A stretch of DNA of 64,000 nucleotides from Actinoplanes sp. L3-i22 (GTDB lineage: Bacteria; Actinomycetota; Actinomycetes; Mycobacteriales; Micromonosporaceae): the NCBI RefSeq assembly GCF_019704555.1, contig NZ_AP024745.1, positions 3,356,501 to 3,420,500 of the forward strand, read 5' to 3'. Below, in pieces: positions 58,052-64,000 of the stretch. The position numbers were made by a program, and so were the translations under genes. How positions within the stretch are numbered: the stretch's first letter is position 1; every line of letters starts with the position of its first letter. The notes under the pieces were generated by a model, which ran no database searches, had not been told where the DNA came from, and was given only the letters and a program-made list of their open reading frames with translations.

Positions 58052-59740
58052 ATGACCACACCCGCAGACCTGTACGCATCCCACCGTGAGCTACTCGAGC
58101 GCGCGATCGCGGCAACCGCCGCGCGTGACTACTGGTCCGCGTTCCCCGAGTCGCCCAGCAAGTCCGTCTATGGGGAGGACGCGGCGCCCGCCGGTGAGCG
58201 GGCGTTCGCCGCCCTCCTCGGCAAACAGTTCCCGGTCGACGTCCCCGGCGCCGCCGGCACGGTGTCCACCGAGCGCTCGCCGTACGGCATCGAGCTCGGT
58301 GTCAGCTATCCGAAGGCGGATCCGCTCGCCCTGGTCGCGGCCGCCCGCGCCACGATCCCGGCGTGGCGGGCCGTCGGCCCCGAGGGCCGGGCCGGGGTGG
58401 CCGCCGAGATCCTCCGCCGGATCAACGCGCGCATCTTCGAGATGGCGCACGCCGTGCAGCACACCTCCGGCCAGGCGTTCGTGATGGCCTTCCAGGCCGG
58501 CGGCGCGCACGCGCAGGACCGCGCGCTCGAGGCGATCGCCTACGCGCTGGCCGCCACCACCCGGATGCCGGCGCGGGCCGCCTGGGCCAAGCCGCAGCGC
58601 GGGGCCGACCCGCTGAGCATGGCCAAGACCGGCACGGTCGTCGGCCGTGGCGTCGCGCTGGTGATCGGCTGCACCACGTTCCCGACCTGGAACAGCTATC
58701 CCGGCCTGTTCGCCAGCCTGGTCACCGGCAACCCGGTGATCGTCAAGCCGCACCCCGGCGCGGTCCTGCCGCTGGCCATCACCGTGCAGGTGTGCCGGGA
58801 GGTGCTGGCCGAGGCCGGCCTCGACCCGGACATCGTCACCCTCGCCGCCGAGGAGCCGGGCGACGGCATCGCGGCGACCCTGGCGACCCATCCCGACGTG
58901 CGGATCGTCGACTTCACCGGCTCCAGCGAGTTCGGTGACTGGCTGGAGGCGAACGCGCGGCAGGCCGTCGTCTACACCGAGAAGGCCGGCCTCAACACGG
59001 TCGTCCTCGACTCGACGAGCGACTATCGCGGGCTGCTGCGCAACCTGGCGTTCTCGCTCTCGCTCTACAGCGGCCAGATGTGCACCACCCCGCAGAACCT
59101 GCTGATCCCGCGCGACGGCATCGACACCGACGCCGGTCACCGCACGCCGGAGGAGTTCGGCGCCGACCTGGCCACGGCGCTGGACAAGCTGCTCGGCGAC
59201 CCGAAACGGGCCGCCGGGACGCTCGGCGCGATCGTCAACGACGGCGTGCTGGCCCGGCTCACCGAGGCGGCCGGGTCGCCGGGCGTGCTGCACACGTCCG
59301 GCCGGGTGGACGACGAGCAGTTCCCCGGCGCCACCATCCGGACCCCGGTGGTGGTGCGGCTCGACGCCGCCGACGAGAAGAGCTACACCCGCGAGTGGTT
59401 CGGGCCGGTGTCGTTCCTGATCACGACCGACTCGACCGAGCACAGCCTGCGGGTCCTCACCGAGACGGTGCGGGCGCACGGGGCGCTGACCGCGCTGGTG
59501 CACTCCAGCTCCCCGCAGGTGCTGGCGGCGGCCCGGGAGGCGGCGCTGGACGCCGGCGTCCACCTGTCGGAGAACCTGACCGGGGGCGTCTTCGTGAACC
59601 AGACGGCCGCGTTCAGCGACCTGCACGGCACCGGGGCGAACCCGGCGGCGACCGCCTCGCTGACCGACGACTACTTCGTGAGCGGGCGGTTCTTCACGCT
59701 GCAGTCCCGGCACCACGTGGCACCCGCGGCCACGTCATGA
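58052..59740 (+). CDS. paaN: Phenylacetate degradation protein PaaN (aldehyde dehydrogenase)
   Basis: A 562-residue aldehyde-dehydrogenase-superfamily protein of the PaaN type: no C-terminal hydratase domain as in PaaZ, with TFPTWNSYPGLFASLVTGNP and the catalytic Cys in SLYSGQMCTTPQN. It is thought to oxidise the semialdehyde formed when oxepin-CoA is opened. First gene of the forward cluster, followed by 153 bases of which part may be another promoter before paaA. Confidence 0.9.
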   Translation: MTTPADLYASHRELLERAIAATAARDYWSAFPESPSKSVYGEDAAPAGERAFAALLGKQFPVDVPGAAGTVSTERSPYGIELGVSYPKADPLALVAAARATIPAWRAVGPEGRAGVAAEILRRINARIFEMAHAVQHTSGQAFVMAFQAGGAHAQDRALEAIAYALAATTRMPARAAWAKPQRGADPLSMAKTGTVVGRGVALVIGCTTFPTWNSYPGLFASLVTGNPVIVKPHPGAVLPLAITVQVCREVLAEAGLDPDIVTLAAEEPGDGIAATLATHPDVRIVDFTGSSEFGDWLEANARQAVVYTEKAGLNTVVLDSTSDYRGLLRNLAFSLSLYSGQMCTTPQNLLIPRDGIDTDAGHRTPEEFGADLATALDKLLGDPKRAAGTLGAIVNDGVLARLTEAAGSPGVLHTSGRVDDEQFPGATIRTPVVVRLDAADEKSYTREWFGPVSFLITTDSTEHSLRVLTETVRAHGALTALVHSSSPQVLAAAREAALDAGVHLSENLTGGVFVNQTAAFSDLHGTGANPAATASLTDDYFVSGRFFTLQSRHHVAPAATS

Positions 59741-59893
59741 ACGGGTCCGGCGGCGGCCTCGGCGGGGTGATCGCGGCGACCTCCTGTCGCGATCCCTTGC
59801 AGGCCGCCGCCGGTCCGATCACCCAGGCACGGCGATCCAGACACGACGATCCCACGGACAGAGGCAGCACAGTGGCAGAGAAGAGGGCGCGCC

Positions 59894-60817
59894 GTGAGCG
59901 GTGAGGAGACCTTCGCGGACACCATCGCGCGCGACCAGCGGGTGGAGCCGCGGGACTGGATGCCGGACGGCTACCGGCAGACCCTGATCCGGCAGATCGC
60001 CCAGCACGCCCACTCCGAGATCATCGGCATGCAGCCGGAGGGGGACTGGATCACCCGCGCCCCGACCCTGCGGCGCAAGGCGATCCTGCTGGCCAAGGTG
60101 CAGGACGAGGCCGGCCACGGCCTCTATCTGTACTCGGCCGCCGAGACGCTCGGCGCGGACCGGGGCGACCTGACCCGGCGGCTGATCGAGGGCCGGCAGA
60201 AGTATTCGTCGATCTTCAACTACCCGACGACGACCTTCGCCGACGTCGGCGTGATCGGCTGGCTGGTCGATGGCGCCGCGATCTGCAACCAGGTCCCGCT
60301 CTGCCGCAGCTCGTTCGGGCCCTACGCCCGGGCCATGATCCGGATCTGCAAGGAGGAGTCCTTCCACCAGCGGCAGGGCTACGAGTTGCTGATGACCATG
60401 ATGGGCGGCTCCCCGGCGCAGCGCGACATGGTGCAGGACGCGGTGAACCGCTGGTGGTGGCCGTCGCTGATGATGTTCGGCCCGCCCGACGCCGACTCAC
60501 CGAACTCGGCCCGCTCGATGGCCTGGAAGATCAAGCGGCACAGCAACGACGAGCTGCGGCAGCGGTTCGTCGACATGTCGGTGCCGCAGGCCGAGGCGCT
60601 CGGCGTCACCCTGCCCGACCCGGAGCTGCGGTGGAACGCCGAGCGGGAGCACTACGACTTCGGCGAGCCGGACTGGTCGGAGCTGCAACGGGTGATCACC
60701 GGGGACGGGCCGCTCAACAAGGAGCGGATCGCCCGGCGCAAGCAGGCGGACAGCGACGGCGCATGGGTGCGCGAGGCGGCGGCCGCGCACGCGGCGAAAC
60801 ACGGGAGTGGACGATGA
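59894..60817 (+). CDS. paaA: Phenylacetyl-CoA epoxidase, catalytic subunit A
   Basis: A 307-residue diiron protein. The metal-binding helices are QDEAGHG and KEESFHQRQ (ExxH pairs), and the [20 protein letters not shown] opening is standard. It epoxidises the ring of phenylacetyl-CoA using O2. GTG start; the stop overlaps paaB as ATGA. Confidence 0.96.
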   Translation: MSGEETFADTIARDQRVEPRDWMPDGYRQTLIRQIAQHAHSEIIGMQPEGDWITRAPTLRRKAILLAKVQDEAGHGLYLYSAAETLGADRGDLTRRLIEGRQKYSSIFNYPTTTFADVGVIGWLVDGAAICNQVPLCRSSFGPYARAMIRICKEESFHQRQGYELLMTMMGGSPAQRDMVQDAVNRWWWPSLMMFGPPDADSPNSARSMAWKIKRHSNDELRQRFVDMSVPQAEALGVTLPDPELRWNAEREHYDFGEPDWSELQRVITGDGPLNKERIARRKQADSDGAWVREAAAAHAAKHGSGR

Positions 60818-61110
60818 GCGAGGAAATCCGGCACGAGTGGCCGCTCTTCGAGGTGTTCGTGCGGGCCAAGCGCGGTCTCAACCACGTGCACGTGGGCTCG
60901 CTGCGGGCCGCCGACCACCGGATGGCGGTGCAGCACGCGCGGGATCTCTACACCCGGCGCAACGAGGGGGTCAGCATCTGGGTGGTGCGCTCCGACGACG
61001 TGGTTGCCAATGATCCCGACGACAAGGCGGCGTACTTCGAGCCGAGCGCCGACAAGGTGTACCGGCATCCGACGTACTACGCGATCCCCGACTCGGTTCC
61101 GCACATCTGA
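60814..61110 (+). CDS. paaB: Phenylacetyl-CoA epoxidase subunit B
   Basis: A 98-residue protein with the family segments [20 protein letters not shown] and [13 protein letters not shown]. It stabilises the A-C complex. The final A of its TGA is the first base of the paaC ATG. Confidence 0.96.
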   Translation: MSEEIRHEWPLFEVFVRAKRGLNHVHVGSLRAADHRMAVQHARDLYTRRNEGVSIWVVRSDDVVANDPDDKAAYFEPSADKVYRHPTYYAIPDSVPHI

Positions 61111-62000
61111 TGGCCTTCGACGATGCGTACGGTGCGCTTACCGACCACGATGACGACGCCCGCTGGGCTTACGGAACAGGCTTCACCGATCCGCTGGCCG
61201 GGGTGCCGGCCGACCTGCCGGACGGGGTGGACCGGGCCGACCTGACGGCGTACTGCCTGATGCTCGGCGACGATGCGCTGATCATGTCGCACCGGCTGCA
61301 GCAGTGGGTGACCCGCGCGCCCGAGCTGGAGGACGAGCTGGCCCTGGCCAACATCGGGCTGGACCTGCTCGGCCAGGCGCGGCTGCTGCTCACCCGGGCC
61401 GGCACGGCCGAGGGTGCGGGCCGCGACGAGGACGAGCTGGCGTACCGGCGGGACCCGCACGAGTTCCGCAACGTCCGGCTCGCCGAACACCCCGACGCGG
61501 ACTTCGCCCACCTGATGGCCCGCCTGCTGGTCTTCACGACGTGGCGGCTGGCGCTCTTCGACCGGCTGGCCGGCTCGCGGGACACGATGCTGGCCGCGAT
61601 CGCCGCCAAGGGGGTCAAGGAGCTCACGTATCACCGGGACTACGCCGCGCGGTGGGTGGTCCGGCTCGGGGACGGCACCGCGCTCTCGCACGAGCGGATG
61701 GCCGCCGCGGTCGCGGTGACCCTTCCGGCGGCGGGGGAGCTGTTCCAGCCGCACGAGGTCGAGCGGCGACTGGCCGGGGCCGGGGTGGCCGTCGATCCGG
61801 CCGTGCTGCGCGACGAGTTCGACGCGGTGCTGGCACAGGTGCTGACCGCGGCGACCATCGACCCCGCCTCCGTGCCGGCCGAGGCTGTGCCGGTCGAGGC
61901 TGTGCCGGCCGGGCGCGGCGGGGAGCACACGGCGGAGTTGACCGGGATTCTCGCCGAGATGCAGGAGCTGGCCCGGGCCGTTCCCGGAGGCACCTGGTGA
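61110..62000 (+). CDS. paaC: Phenylacetyl-CoA epoxidase, structural subunit C
   Basis: A 296-residue ferritin-like protein (YCLMLGDDALIMSHRLQQWV, LANIGLDLLGQARLLL, and KELTYHRDYAARWVVRLGDG). It pairs with PaaA but does not hold an active diiron site. Near the C-terminus there is a duplicated AVPxEAVPA peptide coded by a small tandem repeat. Overlaps paaD as GTGA. Confidence 0.95.
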   Translation: MAFDDAYGALTDHDDDARWAYGTGFTDPLAGVPADLPDGVDRADLTAYCLMLGDDALIMSHRLQQWVTRAPELEDELALANIGLDLLGQARLLLTRAGTAEGAGRDEDELAYRRDPHEFRNVRLAEHPDADFAHLMARLLVFTTWRLALFDRLAGSRDTMLAAIAAKGVKELTYHRDYAARWVVRLGDGTALSHERMAAAVAVTLPAAGELFQPHEVERRLAGAGVAVDPAVLRDEFDAVLAQVLTAATIDPASVPAEAVPVEAVPAGRGGEHTAELTGILAEMQELARAVPGGTW

Positions 62001-62521
62001 ACGCGAAGACAGCGCTGACAGCCGTGGCCGCCGAGACCGCGGAGTGGGTCGTCGGGCAGGTGGTCGATCCGGAGCTGCCGATGGTCACCCTCGCCGAGCT
62101 CGGGATCGTGCGGGAGGTCCGGCAGCAGGACGACGGCGTGACGGTGACGATCACGCCGACGTATTCGGGATGTCCGGCGATGGAGAGCATCCGCGCGGAC
62201 ATCGCCACGGCTCTGCGAGGGGCCGGGTTCGGGCGGGTCGAGGTGCGTACCGTGCTGGCGCCGGCCTGGACCACCGACTGGATCAGCGAGACCGGCCGCC
62301 GCAAGCTCGCCGAGGCCGGCATCGCACCGCCCGGCGTCGCGCCGAGACGGGCCGCCGGTCCGATCCCGCTCACCCTGACGCCCCGGGCGAGCGCGATCCG
62401 GTGCCCGCGCTGCGGGTCGCCGGAGACCGAGGCGGTCGCCGCGTTCGGCGCCACGGCCTGCCGCGAGCTGCGGCGCTGCCCGGCCTGCCGGGAGCCGTTC
62501 GAGCACATGAAGGAGATCTGA
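61997..62521 (+). CDS. paaD: PaaD, iron-sulfur maturation-like subunit
   Basis: A 174-residue protein with an N-terminal MIP18/DUF59-like domain (VVDPELPMVTLAELGIVRE, PTYSGCPAM) and a C-terminal Zn-ribbon-like part with Cys pairs CPRCGS and CPACREPFEH. PaaD probably helps to load metal or clusters into PaaABCE. The whole gene lies between its overlap with paaC and a one-base gap to paaE. Confidence 0.95.
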   Translation: MNAKTALTAVAAETAEWVVGQVVDPELPMVTLAELGIVREVRQQDDGVTVTITPTYSGCPAMESIRADIATALRGAGFGRVEVRTVLAPAWTTDWISETGRRKLAEAGIAPPGVAPRRAAGPIPLTLTPRASAIRCPRCGSPETEAVAAFGATACRELRRCPACREPFEHMKEI

Positions 62522-62522
62522 C

Positions 62523-63569
62523 GTGGCGATCGGTGGGTTCCACGCGCTGCGGGTCGCCGCGGTCGACCGGCTCTGCGCGGACGCCGTCGCGGTAACCCTG
62601 GACGTGCCGGGCGAGCTGGCCGAGCGGTTCGCGTTCCGGCCCGGGCAGTCGCTGACCGTGCGCCGCGCCGACGAGCGGCGGACCTACTCGATCTGCGCGC
62701 CGGCCGGTGGCGCGCCCCGGATCGGGGTGCGCGAGGTGCCCGGCGGGGTGATCTCCGGCTGGATCGTGCACGACCTGCGGCCCGGCGACGAGCTGGAGGT
62801 CGCGCCGCCGTCCGGGACGTTCACGCCGGACCTGACCGCGGGTGGGCGGCACGTGCTGATCGCGGCCGGTTCCGGGATCACGCCGGTGCTGTCCATCGTC
62901 GCGTCCCTGCTGCGGGAGCCGGACGCCGAGGTGGTCCTGCTCTACGGCAACCGGCGCACCGACACGGTGATGTTCGCCGAGGAGCTGGCCGACCTGAAGG
63001 ACCGGTATCCGGCCCGGCTCGAACTGGTGCACGTGCTGTCCCGGGAGCCGCGCGAGGCCGACCTGTTCTCCGGCCGGCTGGACGCGGCCCGGCTGCGGGA
63101 GCTGTTGCCGCTGCTCATCGACGTCGCCGCGGTCGAGCACTGGTGGCTGTGCGGGCCGTTCGGGATGGTGACCGACGCGACCGGGGTGCTCGCCGAGGCC
63201 GGGGTGGCACCCGAGCGGATCCATCGGGAGCTGTTCTGGGTGGACGAGGCGCCGCCCGAGCCGGTCCGGCCGGAACCCGAGTCGCGCGGGCCGAGCAGCG
63301 AGATCACCGTGCGCCTGGACGGCCGGGCCACCACGGTCACCGTCGAGGAAGGGATGACGGTGCTCGACGGGGTGCAGCGGTCCCGGCCGGATCTGCCGTT
63401 CGCGTGCAAGGGCGGCGTCTGCGGGACGTGCCGGGCGCGGGTGGTCGAGGGTGACGTGACGATGCGGCGCAACTTCGCGCTGGAGGCGGCGGAACTGGCG
63501 GCGGGGTTCGTGCTGACGTGCCAGAGCCTGGCCACCTCACCGAAGGTCGTGGTCGACTTCGACGAGTGA
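62523..63569 (+). CDS. paaE: Phenylacetyl-CoA epoxidase reductase
   Basis: A 348-residue reductase: FAD motif RTYSICAPAG, NAD domain AAGSGITPVLSI, and a C-terminal plant-type 2Fe-2S domain with CKGGVCGTCRARV and a later Cys in LTCQSL. It passes electrons from NADPH to PaaA. Last gene of the visible paa cluster, ended by a strong terminator. Confidence 0.96.
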   Translation: MAIGGFHALRVAAVDRLCADAVAVTLDVPGELAERFAFRPGQSLTVRRADERRTYSICAPAGGAPRIGVREVPGGVISGWIVHDLRPGDELEVAPPSGTFTPDLTAGGRHVLIAAGSGITPVLSIVASLLREPDAEVVLLYGNRRTDTVMFAEELADLKDRYPARLELVHVLSREPREADLFSGRLDAARLRELLPLLIDVAAVEHWWLCGPFGMVTDATGVLAEAGVAPERIHRELFWVDEAPPEPVRPEPESRGPSSEITVRLDGRATTVTVEEGMTVLDGVQRSRPDLPFACKGGVCGTCRARVVEGDVTMRRNFALEAAELAAGFVLTCQSLATSPKVVVDFDE

Positions 63570-63651
63570 TCCGGGGCTCCGGGGCCAAGGACGGGCGAGC
63601 GGGGTGCGCCGCGCGGGGTCCGCGGCGAGGCGGGGGCTGGGCTCGTGCAGT

Positions 63652-63680
63652 GGGCCGAGACGCCCCGTGCGTCTCGGCCC
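63652..63680. terminator. Bidirectional terminator, 12-bp perfect stem
   Basis: GGGCCGAGACGC (63652-63663) with GCGTCTCGGCCC (63669-63680), loop CCCGT, between paaE and the convergent methyltransferase. Confidence 0.85.
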
Positions 63681-63687
63681 GGGTGGG

Positions 63688-64000
63688 TTACTCCGGGATC
63701 TGGGCCAGGGCGAAGATCTGGCTCTCCTGCGGGCCGTCGGTCGGGGTGAAGAAGACCGTCTCGATGCTGACGACCGTGAAGCCGTGCGCCTCCAGGACCG
63801 CCTTGAGGTCCGGCTCCAGGTAGCCGGAGACGGTCACCGGGACGCCCATGAACTCGATCGGGATGCTGTCGGCGTCGAAGTTGACCATGCCGAGGGCGAA
63901 GTAGCCGCCCGGCTTGAGCCAGCCGACGACCTTGTCGAACGTGCGCTCGATGTCGGCCTTGCTCAGCATCAGCAGGGAGAAGAACGCGGTCACCGCCTCG
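63688..64000 (-). CDS. SAM-dependent methyltransferase, C-terminal part only
   Basis: The frame is open at the right edge, so the N-terminus lies outside. Visible residues include FFSLLMLSKADIERTFDKVV and LKPGGYFALGMVN, typical of the post-motif region of class I methyltransferases, and a C-terminal region ending SQIFALAQIPE. Substrate unknown. Confidence 0.8.
   Translation of the reverse strand, partial: EAVTAFFSLLMLSKADIERTFDKVVGWLKPGGYFALGMVNFDADSIPIEFMGVPVTVSGYLEPDLKAVLEAHGFTVVSIETVFFTPTDGPQESQIFALAQIPE

Noticed and set aside
1..64000. Genomic island or prophage
   Set aside because: No integrase, transposase, tRNA or att-like repeat, and base composition is uniform apart from short control regions.

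Overview
This window is high-GC (about 70%), densely coded DNA from an actinomycete. Many genes start with GTG, and ATGA/GTGA stop-start overlaps are common. Other actinobacterial traits are large LuxR-type ATPase regulators, a bacterial GPP34 protein, a ROK regulator joined to glycosidases, and a MacB-type exporter with a Cys-repeat lipoprotein. A Micromonosporaceae member such as Actinoplanes fits best, but that is inference. No rRNA, tRNA, insertion sequence, integrase or CRISPR array was seen.

Layout. 1-2.8 kb: isochorismatase-family hydrolase (cut by the edge), a methyltransferase, a membrane protein and a minisatellite. 3-9.1 kb: an SGNH esterase divergent from a five-gene family-5 solute ABC importer. 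9.2-14.1 kb: His-rich small protein, S33 peptidase, sulfotransferase-like protein, HSL esterase, secreted Cys protein and an orphan CoxM-like FAD subunit. 14.2-21 kb: glycan module with an alpha-galactosidase/ROK operon divergent from beta-mannosidase plus a LacI-like protein lacking its DNA-binding domain. 21.2-25.5 kb: two paralogous small membrane proteins flanking a larger one, a histidine phosphatase, a LacI regulator and a small unknown protein. 25.5-29.9 kb: a 1,050-residue LuxR regulator and a repeat-rich alpha-helical protein. 29.9-38.3 kb: lipoprotein, adaptor, two-component system, second adaptor, MacB-type ATPase and permease, and a DUF5666-like protein. 38.4-45.8 kb: second large LuxR regulator, small protein, TerC-family protein, LigB/DODA dioxygenase and GPP34. 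45.9-48 kb: APC permease with a GNAT acetyltransferase. 48.2-57.1 kb: myo-inositol catabolism (iolC, iolB, iolD, iolE) fused into one operon with a ribose-type ABC importer and followed by an IolG-like dehydrogenase. 57.3-63.6 kb: phenylacetate degradation with a PaaR-like TetR gene divergent from paaN and paaABCDE. A convergent methyltransferase fragment closes the window.

How genes work together. The inositol operon couples uptake to ring oxidation and cleavage; iolA, iolJ and a dedicated regulator are not in view. The paa genes encode the phenylacetyl-CoA epoxidase complex and a PaaN aldehyde dehydrogenase; the ligase and beta-oxidation genes must lie elsewhere. The galactosidase, mannosidase and possibly the family-5 importer would degrade galactomannan-type oligosaccharides. 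The 30-38 kb cluster is an envelope-sensing two-component/efflux unit with a shared 13-bp motif before the regulator gene and before the second adaptor.

The least ordinary material is regulatory and repetitive. It includes that 13-bp motif, a TTGATC-rich AT island at 44.8-45.0 kb, the HTH-less LacI protein, the duplicated small membrane proteins with matching leaders, and at least five tandem-repeat arrays at gene borders or directly after stop codons. Nothing here can be claimed as a proven new system.
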